Notes: generated by a model from the sequence alone, not told the origin. Counted from the first letter of the stretch, positions 33,938 through 45,504 are shown. The stretch is 64,000 nt of DNA from Papio anubis (GCF_008728515.1 NC_044981.1:109979702-110043701); one strand, 5' to 3'. Numbers and translations: made by a program.

Positions 33938-34499
33938 CACCTTATTTTTATAAACAGCAGCTATCTTCTCATTTTGACAGTTTTCAGGGTAGTCATATCC
34001 AATGAGAATTTATTCCATTGAGATGGAAGAGAAAATCTGACATATACGTTAATTACTGAGTAATCTTTTTATTTGTTAGTTTCGGGCTATGTTTTGTTTT
34101 ATTGTTGTTTTATTTCCTGCAACATATGCCATTATGAAATAATTAAAACCACATGGAAAAAGACAATTAAAAAAAACCAAAACATTTGGGTGACTCATCT
34201 ATGTAAGTTTGAGTTGGCAAGAACATATATTACTTCTTTGTCTTTGAGTTCATAGATTTTATTTCAATGGTTGTGTGCATCCCTCATTCACAGAGAACAT
34301 TTTGGACATTGGAGTAAGTAGGATTAACCAGCAGCACTAGTTTGAGATCAGTATGTAGAAATACGCTTTTCTCTTGATTCCAGAATCCATCTATGAGTAT
34401 TAATACCTTTATGTAGTGAAACATCAAGTCCAATTGTAGGGAACTCTCCCCTTTCCTGATACATGACACCAAATAATATATTTTCTTTAATCATTACAG

Positions 34500-34650
34500 T
34501 CAGGGTCAATGCTGTGGACTTATTGACTTAATGAGAGAATATCAGAACCTGAAGTCAGCTGTATCTAAAGTCTTAGAAAATGCCAGCAGTGTGATTGTAA
34601 CCAGAACTACCATTAAAGATCAAGAAGATCTTAAATGGGCTTTTTCCAAG
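34500..34650 (+). CDS. SYNE1: SYNE1 local exon 14 (spectrin-repeat rod)
   Basis: 151 bp (local residues 854-904). The acceptor is atcattacag|T, completing Asn; it then reads QGQCCGLIDLMREYQNLKS and SKVLENASSVIVTRTTI, ending LKWAFSK. The donor is AAG|gtaaaa. It is separated from exon 15 by only 326 bp, the shortest intron in the window. Confidence 0.94.
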
Positions 34651-34976
34651 GTAAAATTCAAAATGTGTTTATGTTGGTGTTCTGCTTTAGTAGATCTGGT
34701 TTTTAGTCATAAAGCAATTATCTGCCCAATTCTTGTCTGTATACTTAGATGTGGATAATTCATGCTAACAAGCTCAACTTTTTTTCCCCTAGGAATACTG
34801 ACATTCTAGGATTCTAGCAACTCAAGCAAATGGTGTTATATATATTTGTATAGTTAATTAATATCAATAATTTCTGCGTAAGGTCAATTATGAATTAAAT
34901 TTCCTAGAGGCAAATGGTTTTAAACTCATGACTTATCACTGACTATTTTATTAATTAAGAAATCATTTATCCACAG
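34651..34976 (+). other. SYNE1: Intron 14
   Basis: 326 bp, AT-rich, no recognisable element. Confidence 0.8.
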
Positions 34977-35135
34977 CATGAAACTGCCAAGAACAAAATG
35001 AATTACAAACAGAAAGACTTGGATAACTTTACCAGCAAAGGAAAATACTTGTTATCTGAACTGAAAAAAATTCACAGTAGTGATTTCAGCTTGGTGAAAA
35101 CAGACATGGAGAGCACCGTGGACAAATGGCTGGAT
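34977..35135 (+). CDS. SYNE1: SYNE1 local exon 15 (spectrin-repeat rod)
   Basis: 159 bp, 53 codons (local residues 905-957), phase 0-0. The acceptor is tatccacag|CAT and the donor GAT|gtaaga (non-consensus T before the junction). The peptide HETAKNKMNYKQKDLDNFT runs through LLSELKKIHSSDFSLVK to STVDKWLD; highly charged helices with a terminal Trp. A minus-strand Alu begins about 100 bp downstream. Confidence 0.94.
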
Positions 35136-35232
35136 GTAAGATAATCACCTGGGAGTCTGCAAATCATTTCAATAATCACATTTCCCAATCAAATTTTTGG
35201 GCAAAGGGTTATTCAAGGATGTGAATTTCACT

Positions 35233-35532
35233 TTTTTTTTTTTTTTTTTTGAGATGGAGTTTCACTCTTGTTGCCCAGGCTGGAGTGCAACGGTGTGATC
35301 TCAGCTTACCGCAACCTCTGCCTCCCCGGGTTCAAGCAATTCTCCTGCGTCAACCCCCCGAGTAACTGGGATTACAGGTGCACACCACCACGCCCAGCTA
35401 ATTTTGTATTTTTAGTAGAGACAGGGTTTCTCCATGTTGACCAGGCTGGTCTCCGACTCCTGACCTCAGGTGATCTGCCTGCCTTGGCCTCCCAAAGTGC
35501 TGGGATTATAGGCATGAGCCATTGCGCCCGAC
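35233..35532 (-). mobile_element. Alu (AluS-like) with target duplication
   Basis: Minus-strand Alu flanked by tgaatttcactttt on both sides (about 35220-35233 and 35533-35546). Confidence 0.92.
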
Positions 35533-36142
35533 TGAATTTCACTTTTAACATTTAGTACTAAATGCGAAATGATAGTCTGAAGAAAAACAGTGCTCACATA
35601 AAGTTTAGAAATAGTAAAAAATGTATCTGTTTTGTAAAAACTTATCATCAGACTCTTGGGAATTTCACTTGATAGCCTCGGTCATAACAAATTATAACTC
35701 TGAATGTTTTTCTGTCCCAAACTATGAAATTATAGATAAAAAAGAAGAATTTATAAATATTCTATAGGATATTAAACCATAATATATAATAATTTAAAGT
35801 AATAAGGCTATAATTTTGCATTGGAAAACATTGCACTTGAAATTTACATCTTTGGGTTTTAGTTCTTGCTGTGTCACTTACCAGCTATGTGACCACAGAA
35901 CAAGTCACTTGATTTTCCTGGAACTCTATATATCAATCCATAAATATTTTACATTACCTTTCAGCTGAAAAATTCAGTGCTCTGTTGACCTCCTATCAAA
36001 ATCTAGTTTCAGAAGTACTGTGGTTCCCCTACTTAAGCTAAATTTACCAGTTAGACTTTGATATTTGTGTAATATAATAAAATAATTTGGGGGCAGCAGA
36101 AAACCCTATATATATGCTTCCACTTTTAAAAGAACATTCTTT

Positions 36143-36436
36143 GGCTGGGTGCGGTGGCTCATGCCTTTAATCCCAGCACTTTGGGAGGCCGAGGCGGGCG
36201 GATCACTTCAGGTCAGGAGTTCGAGACCAGTCAGGCTAACATAGTGAAACCCCATCTCTACTAAAAATACAAAAAATTAGCCGGGTGTGGTGGCAAGCGC
36301 CTGTAATCCTAGTTACTCTGGAGGCTGAGGTGGGAGAATCGCTGGAACCCAGGAGGCAGAGGTTGCAGTGAGCTGAGATCGCGCCACAGTACTCCAGCCT
36401 GGGAAACAGAGTGAGACTCCATCTCAAAAAAAAAAA
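36143..36436 (+). mobile_element. Alu (AluS-like) with target duplication
   Basis: ggctgggtgcggtggctcat to the A tail; target duplication aaaagaacattcttt at 36128-36142 and 36437-36451. Confidence 0.94.
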
Positions 36437-37012
36437 AAAAGAACATTCTTTTCTTTTCTTTTTTTAGCATGCTATTTTTTTTTTAATTTATAGCCTTTGG
36501 GATGTTAGTGCCTATCATTATAGGAAGAGTGATAAGCAATACTATTTTATTTTAATGTGCAAAATTGGTTGCTTTCATATGCATTATGTAATAAATATGT
36601 TTGAATCTAATTAATGCTAATTGTACCTAAACGTTACAAATAAAAATGCTTATTGTTATTACTTTCAAAAATAAATACAACACTGTTCTTGATGGACCTT
36701 TGTCCTGTAGAATTCAACCTTATAATGAGTTACAGTAGATTCTAGTGGACCTGTTGTTGTTAGTATCCCAATTTACAAATGAAAATGCAATGTCTCAGGA
36801 ATTCATACACCTCTCCCAATGACAGAAGCAATTTATGTATTGGTTAGCATTTACATGAGTCAGGTGCACTTATTAGATTACAATAATTTTTGTAAAACTG
36901 TTTGTCAGTCAGAATATACTTTTCTGATAAAAGAAGCATTGGTACTTTGCTTGGGGGGATGATCATGTTACGCCTCTGACTATGAATGCCATGGCTTCTG
37001 TTTCTCTCCTAG

Positions 37013-37195
37013 GTAGCAGAGAAACTTGAAGAAAACATGGATAGGCTGAGAGTAAGCCTGTCCATTTGGGATGATGTACTCTCAAGTAGAGATGAGATTG
37101 AGGGATGGTCAAACAACTCTGTTCCACAGATGGCAAAAAACATCAGCAACCTGGACAACCGCCTCAGAGCTGAAGAACTGCTTAAAGAATTTGAG
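37013..37195 (+). CDS. SYNE1: SYNE1 local exon 16 (spectrin-repeat rod)
   Basis: 183 bp, 61 codons (local residues 958-1018), phase 0-0. The acceptor is tctctcctag|GTA and the donor GAG|gtaaac. The peptide VAEKLEENMDRLRVSLSIW runs through DEIEGWSNNSVPQMAKN to RLRAEELLKEFE. It is flanked by a plus-strand Alu (36143-36436) and a minus-strand Alu (37297-37620), an inverted pair that could bring the exon ends together in RNA. Confidence 0.95.
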
Positions 37196-37296
37196 GTAAA
37201 CTGACTGTGTTGACATATGGGAACTGGTGGCATATTGTCGACCAGAATATGAAAAAAAAGAAAAAAAAGTCTTAAAAGTGTATTCTTCTTTTAACT

Positions 37297-37620
37297 TTTA
37301 TTTATTTATTTATTTATTATTATTATTTTTATTATTTGAGGCAAAGTTTGGTTCTGTTGCCCAGACTGGAGTGCAGTGGTGCTCCAGATCTCGGCTCTGC
37401 AATGTCCACCTCCTGGGTTCAAGCGATTCTCCTGCCTCAGCCTCCCGAGTAGCTGGAATTACAGGCATGCGCCACCACACTTGGCTAATTTTTGTATTTT
37501 TAGTAGAGATAGGATTTCACCATGTTGACCAGGCTGGTCTTGAACTCCTGACCTCAGGTGATCTACCCACTTCAGCCTCCCAAACTGCTGGGATTACAGG
37601 TGTGAGCCACTGCTCCAGAC
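37297..37620 (-). mobile_element. Alu (AluS-like)
   Basis: ATTT-rich tail (tttatttatttatttatt...) then gaggcaaagtttggttctgt through to gtgagccactgctccagacc. It begins about 100 bp downstream of exon 16. The 136-codon open frame at 37227-37637 is Alu-derived. Confidence 0.92.
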
Positions 37621-38813
37621 CTTCTTCTTCTTTTTAGAGGCATGGAAGAGCATTAGAGAACTCTTACCTATCTTTTGCTATTTAATTTGAATAGGTTATG
37701 AATAAAAGGATTTTTCTTTGTATTTTTATCTATGCTTATTTAGGGCTCTTTAAAGCATTAGTAGAAAAGCAAAAGTCTATAAAATCTATAATTGTTCCCA
37801 TTCATCGGAGAATATGGCATCTTTCTACTTAAAAACCAAATTGGAAGTGTTTGTAATCTAGTAATATTTAGTACCTATTTTTCCGTATTCAAAAAAATCC
37901 CAAACTGCTCACTGAGTCCTTAGCATGTCCTCTTATTATGCCAGGTAGTGGGTTCTTCCACTTCCTTTTCAAAAATGGAAGAAAATCAGAGATTGGAGGG
38001 TCACAGGCTTCCACAAGAGTCCCTGGCTTTTAAAGTTCTAGTCACCAATTCACTTTAAACTTTATTCCTATTTCTTGCAATGATTTGTTAATCATTCTTC
38101 AAACTCTTAATGAGCACCTAAGATATGTCAGGCACTGTTTTAGACATTGAAAATATAATAGAAAAACAGAAAGTCCTACCCTCATAGAATTTACATTATT
38201 TATATTACAGTATATATTATATATAAAATATCAAGTAGTAATTGGGCTATGATAAAAGTGGAGTAGGGTAAAGACAAATAGAGTGAGGAGATAGTGACTT
38301 TGGTCCAGAGAAATATAGATGAATGAATTGTATTACCTAACTTATTTGTCTTTGATCCAAAGAACATTCTCAATGTTTTGTTATCTAATTCCAATCTCTG
38401 AGGGCGATCAGGAGAAGAAATTATTCAGACTAAAAGCACAGGCAGGGGTGATGGATACCGCAGTGTCCTCGGCTGTTGTCTCTGATGCTAAACTAACATT
38501 ACAGCTCCAGAGTGGCCTGCACTGGATCCAGCTTATACCAGCTTGCAAAAGTCAATTGTTAAATGTTCAGGAATTTTGTGAGCCAGTGTTAAAAACAACC
38601 ATTATTAAAAATTAGACTGTAAATAAATTTACAATTAAATAAGTTCCATTGAATACAAAGGTAATGACAAAAAATATATATATAACACTTTCCATTATTC
38701 TTCTACACATCACTACTGTTACCTAGGTCTTTGAGTTATTGACATCTATGGTATCATGGTTGAAATATTTTAGAACAATGTACTACTGTGTATGTCTTCC
38801 ACTCCGTGTGCTG

Positions 38814-38821
38814 TGACGTCA
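38814..38821. promoter_or_regulatory. Consensus CRE palindrome (TGACGTCA)
   Basis: Perfect 8-bp cAMP response element in intron 16. A single match may be chance, but CpG-containing full CREs are rare in AT-rich introns. Binding is not shown. Confidence 0.4.
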
Positions 38822-39906
38822 TGTCATAGCTTACCATGGTGGTAAATGCTACAAATGAGAGCTTTTTGTGGGAGGTTGAGAGGGAGTTGTTAAAGTAATC
38901 AATTGCTATTGACCTCAGAAATCCAATGATTCAATATGCTTCTGAGCCACATTAGATATGAGCAGGTTCAGTTAGTCACAAAGATGGGTTATTTATGTTA
39001 CCCACTGTCCATGTGACACACTAGCTAATAAAATCAGTGAATTGGATTCAGCCCAGTGCCCACAGAGCTGTTCCCGCTGCAGTGTAGTGAGTGTAGATAA
39101 GGAGGGAGATTTCTCAGTTGCCTGGCCAGCTTCTGGAGAAAGCCAGAGGGACTGACAGCTCATCATGTCTTCCAGTAAGGAAATTCCTTTCTGAATTGAA
39201 GGCATCAGTAAGTTTGCTAGTGTCCACAAAGCACCAAAATGCCATTTTTGAGAGGAATAGTTTATTAAATGCTCCTTCGTGGCCTCAAATAACTAATGAA
39301 GTTTACAAGCCTCTCATTTGTATCATAATTCTTTGATCGTTCTTTCCTCTTCTTTATGTTACTATTGGTACAAAAAAAGGCAAAATAGTATATATCGATT
39401 TCTTAATGAATCTGTTTCTCCTTTAATATCCTTTAAATTTTTATTTGAAACGTTCGTTCATATTGCAGATAGCCTACAGTAACTAGGCACTCCTTGTTAG
39501 GCACTTCAACACTCGCTTTGAAATGCTTCTGCAAGAGTTTCATGCTGCCATAGTAACCAGTAATATTAAAGTTAATGAATAAACGACAGTTAGCCTGTTG
39601 AAAATCCCCTCTGACTCAAGACTTTGGATCAGTGTTTAATTTTTTTCCAGCTTTTTTTTTCCTAATAAAAAGGAGTGGAGAGAAACAAAAGTTCTGCACA
39701 CTCCTTCGCATTCCCAGCGGAAGCTAATTGTAACATTTTCCACGTTTCTACGTCACGACAGCCCTCAGAAAAATGAAACAGATTTTATTTTTTACGCTGG
39801 CTTAAAGTTGGGGTATTTTGACAAAGTTAGCTCTTCTTGAAATTATTAAATGCCAAATATAGCATGTCAGTGTTTTTCATTAGTTATGCTTCTTCCCTTT
39901 TGGCAG

Positions 39907-40008
39907 TCTGAAGTTAAAAACAAAGCATTGAGATTGGAAGAACTGCATTCCAAAGTTAATGATCTGAAAGAATTAACTAAAAATCTAGAAACACCGCCAG
40001 ACCTTCAG
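39907..40008 (+). CDS. SYNE1: SYNE1 local exon 17 (spectrin-repeat rod)
   Basis: 102 bp, 34 codons (local residues 1019-1052), phase 0-0. The acceptor is cttttggcag|TCT and the donor CAG|gtaagc. The peptide SEVKNKALRLEELHSKVN continues to TKNLETPPDLQ; the TPPDLQ end resembles a turn between helices. It contains no Met, so it could not itself supply a start codon for a shorter isoform beginning upstream in intron 16. Confidence 0.94.
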
Positions 40009-40092
40009 GTAAGCATTTTCTAATAACTGCTAGACTTTCATCCGTTTTGTAATAACTACCATATACTAGACTTTCTGTCTCTCTCTATCTGT

Positions 40093-40141
40093 GTGTGTGT
40101 AGATATATATCTTATATATATGATATATATATATATATATG
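40093..40141. repeat. TG/TA microsatellite
   Basis: gtgtgtgtgt followed by interrupted ta repeats. Confidence 0.9.
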
Positions 40142-40424
40142 TATCTCCTTTGTATGTCCTCAATGTTATCATCATCATCCTAATTCTAAGGAAACGTAGA
40201 TCATATCAGACATGGGGGTCAAAATATTAATATATTTTCACATTCCTTGGGCCAGTATTAATAGCATATTTCCAACTTGAATATTATAATAAGGGTAGTT
40301 CTTTTTTTTCCTACTGAATTTCGGAAGCAGCATCAGCCAAGTTGCCTCATGGACCATTTCATGTCTAGACAGGGACAGAACCCCCTCTGTTTTTGGTGTT
40401 TTTGATGTTGGTTGTTTGTTTGTT

Positions 40425-40715
40425 TGTTTTTTGAGACAGGGTCTCACTCTGTCACCCAGGCTGGAGTGCAGTGGTGCAGTCTCAGCTCACTGCAACCTCT
40501 GCCTCCCAAGTTGAAGCAATCCTCCCACCTCAGCCTCCCTAGTAGCTGAGACGACAGAAATGCGCCATCATGGAAGGCTAATATTTTAAATTTTTTATAG
40601 ACAGGAGATTTCACCATGTTGCCGAGGCTGGTCTTGTACTCCTGAACTCATGCAATCTGCCTGCCTTGGCCTCCCAAAGTGCTGGGATTACAGGTGTGAG
40701 CCACCGCGCCCAGCC
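40425..40715 (-). mobile_element. Alu
   Basis: (TTTG)n tail, gagacagggtctcactctgt, ending gagccaccgcgcccagcc. Two-arm minus-strand Alu. Confidence 0.92.
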
Positions 40716-41362
40716 TAGAAACCCCTCTTATGAATGTTGATATTCTTATTGATATTTCCCTAATGCTGTTACTCAATAACTGAGTTTAGAGGGATCACCA
40801 CTGTAAACCTCCCTTCATGGCCCTTCAGATGGCACAAATCCACAGGAACCATGAGGCAGGCCGGGGTAGATTGGCACTGATCAGGACACCTGGGCTATTT
40901 CAGGGCCCAAGCCCTGGAAGCATCCAGCATGGTGGGTCTCTTTGGCCTGCCAGCTCCACTGGCTCCAGGCTCAGGATTCTGCTGCATCCCTTTAGCTTCT
41001 GGATGTGTTACTGCTTTTGTCGATTTTCTCTACATTTCCTTTCTTCTTCTTGTGCCTTTGTCTTTGATTTGCTGCTTTGGGTCAAGCAATCAATCTAGTT
41101 GATCAGTTATGCTTTTGCTCTGACCTGAGACTCCTTGTTCTTCCGTACCATTGGGGATGATATACATGCACAGGAATGCTAGAAGTTTCACAGGAAGTAA
41201 GAAGACACAAAGGAGGTGCTATTCATATGTAAAAAAAGATAAAGAGTCCTTATGCATGCCAGCTGTGTTGGGGATATCAATGGTTAACAGTTGGACTTTT
41301 GCAGAGTTGAGGCAGGATCTTCAGAGAGAGTTATTGGTGTACTCTAGTCTTCTCTTTCTTCC

Positions 41363-41424
41363 TTTATCTCTCTCTCCTTTTCTCTCTCTCTCTCTCTATC
41401 TCTCTCACACACACACACGTGCGT
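41363..41424. repeat. CT then CA simple repeat
   Basis: ctctctcc...ctctctctct followed by cacacacacacacgtgcgtg. Confidence 0.9.
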
Positions 41425-42788
41425 GTGCACATACACGCACCCCTATGTATACTCAAGGAAGTGTGAGGGGTGGCTTACCTTACCTCAAGGCAGAAGGATT
41501 CCAGCAGTGCCACCTGGAGAATAGGATATTTGTCCCCTGTATTTGGCAGGCATGGGAGTCTGATTTCTATCCCCCCAAGAATCCTAAAAGTGACAGACAG
41601 GCTGGCTATCTGCTGCTATATTTGCCAAAGGATAAATGACGGCTTGGGGAGACCTGCACCTGAAGGTTAGTTGGAGGTGAATGCTAGAGTGTGACCTCTG
41701 GCCCAAATATGAACCAGGAAAGGAAAAGAAAGGAAGAGACCACTATGTGAAGATATTATAGGTGGTCTAAGAAGGCTATCTGGGGGATAAACAGACCTTA
41801 GCAATGAGAAGTTAAAAAAAGGCCTACAGGCTGAGGAATGAGAAAGTAGCCGAAGAACAGTGCACTGTCGTGTTTAGGGAACTTTAGTGGGAAGTGCAAG
41901 CATGAAAAAAGTCAGAAAAACCCACAGACCAAGGCCTATGGGAGGAGGAATGAATGCTAAACCTTGTCTGGCCTAGAGGGCACAGATGCCCATCCAGTGA
42001 GTCAGAACCCCTCACCTGCCTCCTGCCAGTCCAAGCCTACAGGAGAAAGGCGCGTTACACAGGGTGGCAGAATAGAAATAAAACGAAGGAAGAGAAAGAA
42101 AGACATTTACTCCCTTCCACACTATGGGCCTCCTGCTCCCAGCAGATCTGAAGTGGGGGTAAGAATAGAAGCCTTCAATTTAAGTTAAGTTCAAAGTTTT
42201 CATTACCAAATAGGCCAGGATGTTTGAATTGTGGAATTGAGACTGTTTTTCAATGTATAGTGACTATATGTCCTTTGACTAACTAGGGGGCCATAGAAGT
42301 CGACCCTCCTGAGCTATATCATCCAGAGAAAAGAGAAGAACTAGCCCCACTGAATATTTTAAAGCAACAGTGGAGACAAAAATAAAATTGTTTTATGATA
42401 AAATCCTACAGTGATGTTTGCCCCAGACAGTGTTACATCTGAGCAGACAACGGGTGTTTCCAGGGAGAATCAAGAGCAGATTTTTGGTCACCACCTGGGA
42501 ATTTTCAGTAGGTCTAGCTCTGCTTTCAGAATGCCCTCTCACCTCTTCCCTGGAACCTCAGTTAGAGCTGCCACTCTCCCATCCAGGGTTAACACAATCC
42601 TTCCTCTTTCTATTTGCCTGTCACTTCATATGTTTGGCAACTGTGTCCACTGATTTTCCTTCTTGTAAAGGCCTATTAGCATTGGAGCTGGCTTCCATGA
42701 TGAGACTTGTGTGCCTTTGAACAATTACATGAACAGAATTTCTACTTAATGAGTGGAGATCTTGATGAAATCTTGCTTGGTTATTTAG

Positions 42789-42992
42789 TTTATAGAAGCA
42801 GACTTAAGACAGAAACTGGAGCATGCCAGAGAAATAACTGAAGTAGCAAAAGGAACCCTGAAGGATTTCACTGCTCAAAGTACACAAGTGGAGAAGTTTA
42901 TTAATGACATAACAACATGGCTCGCAAAAGTGGAAGAATCGTTGATGAACTGTGCCCAAACGGACACTTGTGAAGGATTGAAAAAAGTCAAG
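42789..42992 (+). CDS. SYNE1: SYNE1 local exon 18 (spectrin-repeat rod)
   Basis: 204 bp, 68 codons (local residues 1053-1120), phase 0-0. The acceptor is ggttatttag|TTT and the donor AAG|gtaggt. The peptide FIEADLRQKLEHAREITEV runs through STQVEKFINDITTWLAKVEE to TCEGLKKVK. The DITTWLAKVEESL helix is a standard repeat anchor. The open frame runs on past the donor into the intron, which is chance read-through. Confidence 0.95.
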
Positions 42993-44315
42993 GTAGGTAA
43001 TAAACTATCATTAAGTGCTTCCATTCGAATGGTAATAGTAGTTCTCCTGTTTTGTGGTAACTATAATAAAAAATATAACCTCTGCTCTGAGTTACCCATA
43101 CGAACACCAGACCAACTTATTTATGACATTGACCACAGCAAAGTAAGCAATGAAGAACTGAATGCAGGTGTTCAGAAATCAAAAATGAATACCTTGAAAA
43201 TAGAAAGCATGTGTTGCTGTAGCACCTGCTCATAGTCTACACTTGTTTAAAGTTTTTTTTTTCTTTTTTATAAAAGGATGGAGCCTGTGGAAGAACTATT
43301 TGACTTCCACAAATTTTCAGACTTGAGTATTTGATAGTTTTTCATCACTTAATTATATTTATTGGCCACTATGCCTGCTTTCATCCAGAGAATGTATATT
43401 TTTTGAAAAAGAAGAAGTTGAGAAAACATTACATTTCCATGTTTTCTATTTTTTTATTTTTATTTTTTGAGATGGAGTCTCGCTCTGTCACCCAGGCTGG
43501 AGTGCAGTGGCACAATCTGGGCTCACTGCAACCTCCCCTCCCAGGTTTAAGTGATTCTCCTACCACAGCCTCTCCAGTAGCTGGGATTACAGGCACCCAC
43601 CACCATGCCCAGCTAAGTTTTGTATTTTTAGTAGAGATGGGGTTTCATCATGTTGGCCAGGCTGGTCTTGAACTCCTGACCTCAAGTGATCCACCGGCCT
43701 CAGCCTCCCAAAGTTTTGGGATTATGGGTGTGAGCCACCTCCTGGCCCATTTTCATGTTTTCTATCCATATTAATAGATAACATTCCTAATCAGCTATCT
43801 GTAAAGGACATGCATTGAGTTGACTTTTCAACAAATGCATTTGTTCTCTTTTAGCATATTTCCTTACTGTACTAGAAACTGAGGTTTTTTGTTTTTGTTT
43901 TTGTTTTTTTTCTTTAAATTAACTACTGGTGCTTTTGGTAAGCCTGTGACTCTGAAACAAAGTTTAAGTGTCTCACTGAAGAATGTGAACTGTGATGGTC
44001 TCTAATCAATTGATTAAACCCAAGATCATGGACTGGAATCTATAAGGACCTATTCAGTTTGCTTGAAATGCTAGATTACACCTCATCTCCTAACTACTTC
44101 CCAACAGCTGTTTGTTCCCAAGGAGAACTTGGCAAAATTCTGAAAGAATCAATACAGATCTAGTACAAGTACTCAAAAACTTGCACCAAAATGTATACAC
44201 CACAGAGTGGATTCAACAATGTCAATTTCAGATTGTAAAAAAGTACCATAGTGAAGTAAATGGAGTATTTCTCTCAAGTTATGAATATCCTTCATAATTT
44301 ACTTTTATTCTGTAG
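42993..44315 (+). other. SYNE1: Intron 18
   Basis: 1.3 kb intron with a minus-strand Alu (43462-43747) and T-rich patches. Nothing else recognised. Confidence 0.85.
43462..43747 (-). mobile_element. Alu (AluS-like)
   Basis: tttttgagatggagtctcgc through to gtgagccacctcctggccc; related flanks ccatgttttctat (before) and tcatgttttctat (after) look like a target duplication with one change. An Alu-derived 147-codon open frame runs across it. Confidence 0.92.
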
Positions 44316-44523
44316 GATATACAAAAAGAACTTCAAAGTCAACAAAGCAATATCAGCTCCACCCAAGAAAATCTCAATAGCTTGTGCCGCAAGTACCACT
44401 CAGCTGAGTTAGAGAACCTAGGCTGTGCAATGACAGGTCTGATAAAGAAACATGAAGCCATGAGCCAGTTGTGCTCCAAAACCCAGGCCAGCCTGCAGGA
44501 ATCTCTGGAAAAACACTTCAGTG
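44316..44523 (+). CDS. SYNE1: SYNE1 local exon 19 (spectrin-repeat rod)
   Basis: 208 bp (local residues 1121 to 1190, Glu codon split G/AG). The acceptor is tattctgtag|GAT and the donor GTG|gtgagt. The peptide DIQKELQSQQSNISSTQEN runs through SLCRKYHSAELENLGCAM to SLQESLEKHFS. Gln- and Ser-rich rod helices without Trp. Confidence 0.94.
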
Positions 44524-45391
44524 GTGAGTTCTGAGGGGCCTTAGCGTGAGAAGTTTGTTTCCGAGAAAGAATCCAAACCAAATGCTGCCTAGAAACTGCC
44601 AGCAAAAGTTTGAGGAAACTTTCCAGAAGGGTATCATTTCAAATTCATTTGTGCTTTGCGATTCAGGCAATAGAAGTGCTGTGCTGGAGGCTCTCACACT
44701 ATGCAGAATTTTTTCTTTCTTTTTCCTCTTTTTCCCAAGAAAGCAAGAGTCCACTAACTTGATGGTTCTGAATTTCATCTGCATTTTCTCTATATAGGTC
44801 ATGTGTGTGGAAAATTACTTCCACTGCTCAAGTGGCCAGCAGCCACTGTCCAAACAACTATTGAAATTTTTTATGCCATGATGAAGTGACACAATAAACT
44901 TGGATGTTGGAAGAAGCCATGAAACAGGGGCAGCAATAGGGGCCAGGAAATTGCCTGTCCTGTGGCCCTGCCTCTGCTTTCCACACAGCGGTGCCTGACA
45001 TGGATCCATCATGACTCCCCAAAAGAGGAGGTGGTTCCTCCCTTTGCCATCAAAATGGCTTTAATGTCCCTGGAGCATTTCTCTCCTTGCACTTTTACAT
45101 ATTCAGGCAATTAATTATTTTTCTTGACCAAGAGAAAAAACACAACAGGTTATTAGACATTCTAGGAATATACATTTCTTTTTATTCTTTCCTCTGAGAT
45201 AACTTCTCAATTCTACCATGAACATTCACGGCTGTAGATCATACTGTATTACTTTATTATTTTCTTTCTGGAATATTTTGTAAGGCAACAGGAAATGAGC
45301 TAAAGGTCAGAAATAATCCATTGTGGTAATGCTGGGAGCCCATTCAATGTTTTAGATTGACTCCTGATTTTTTTTTTTTTTTTTCCAAAAG
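44524..45391 (+). other. SYNE1: Intron 19
   Basis: 868 bp, unassigned. It ends in a T run that forms the exon 20 pyrimidine tract. Confidence 0.8.
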
Positions 45392-45504
45392 AGTCTATGC
45401 AGGAATTCCAGGAATGGTTTTTGGGAGCAAAGGCATCGGCAAAAGAATCATCAGATCGCACTGGTGACAGCAAAGTTCTAGAAGCAAAGCTCCATGACCT
45501 TCAG
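45392..45504 (+). CDS. SYNE1: SYNE1 local exon 20 (spectrin-repeat rod)
   Basis: 113 bp (local residues 1190-1227). The acceptor is a 16-base T run followed by ccaaaag|AG, with A rather than C or T before the AG; the donor is CAG|gtataa. It reads ESMQEFQEWFLGAKASAKE and ends KVLEAKLHDLQ. The EWFLGAK helix starts a new repeat. Confidence 0.94.

Larger units (their letters stand above)
31151..34499 (+). other. SYNE1: Intron 13
   Basis: 3.3 kb intron: plus-strand Alu (31351-31661), L1 pieces in opposite orientations (31745-33160), a GT microsatellite (32466-32510), a minus-strand Alu (33485-33773), a TG repeat (33776-33798), and a 5S rRNA pseudogene (33819-33937). 33940-34490 is unassigned. Confidence 0.85.
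35136..37012 (+). other. SYNE1: Intron 15
   Basis: 1.9 kb intron with a minus-strand Alu (35233-35532) and a plus-strand Alu (36143-36436), themselves an inverted pair. The remainder is AT-rich and unassigned. Confidence 0.85.
37196..39906 (+). other. SYNE1: Intron 16 (CRE-bearing)
   Basis: 2.7 kb intron. A minus-strand Alu (37297-37620) and an old L2/MIR-like stretch (about 38095-38200) occupy its first part. 38400-39900 looks unique, less AT-rich in places, and holds a perfect CRE palindrome (38814-38821) and a CRE-like TACGTCAC (39749-39756). A chance open frame at 38319-38615 lacks spectrin character. Confidence 0.75.
40009..42788 (+). other. SYNE1: Intron 17
   Basis: 2.8 kb intron: TA/TG microsatellite (40093-40141), minus-strand Alu (40425-40715), CT/CA simple repeat (41363-41424). 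The block 40830-42700 is more GC-rich with overlapping chance open frames on the plus strand (up to 162 codons). I cannot assign it to a repeat family or a gene. Confidence 0.7.

Noticed and set aside
37227..37637. 136-codon plus-strand open frame
   Set aside because: It lies almost entirely in a minus-strand Alu; the predicted peptide is the usual Alu-derived product.
38319..38615. 98-codon open frame in intron 16 as a hidden exon
   Set aside because: The peptide lacks spectrin-repeat character and I see no phase-compatible acceptor/donor pair linking it to exons 16 and 17.
39661..39680. cctaataaaaagg as a TATA box for exon 17
   Set aside because: A/T-rich words of this kind are common in the intron and no start site evidence accompanies it.
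41151..41639. 162-codon plus-strand open frame in intron 17
   Set aside because: It crosses a CT/CA microsatellite and has no domain; kept only as part of the unassigned block.
43331..43774. 147-codon plus-strand open frame
   Set aside because: Alu-derived, no spectrin-like sequence and no splice context.
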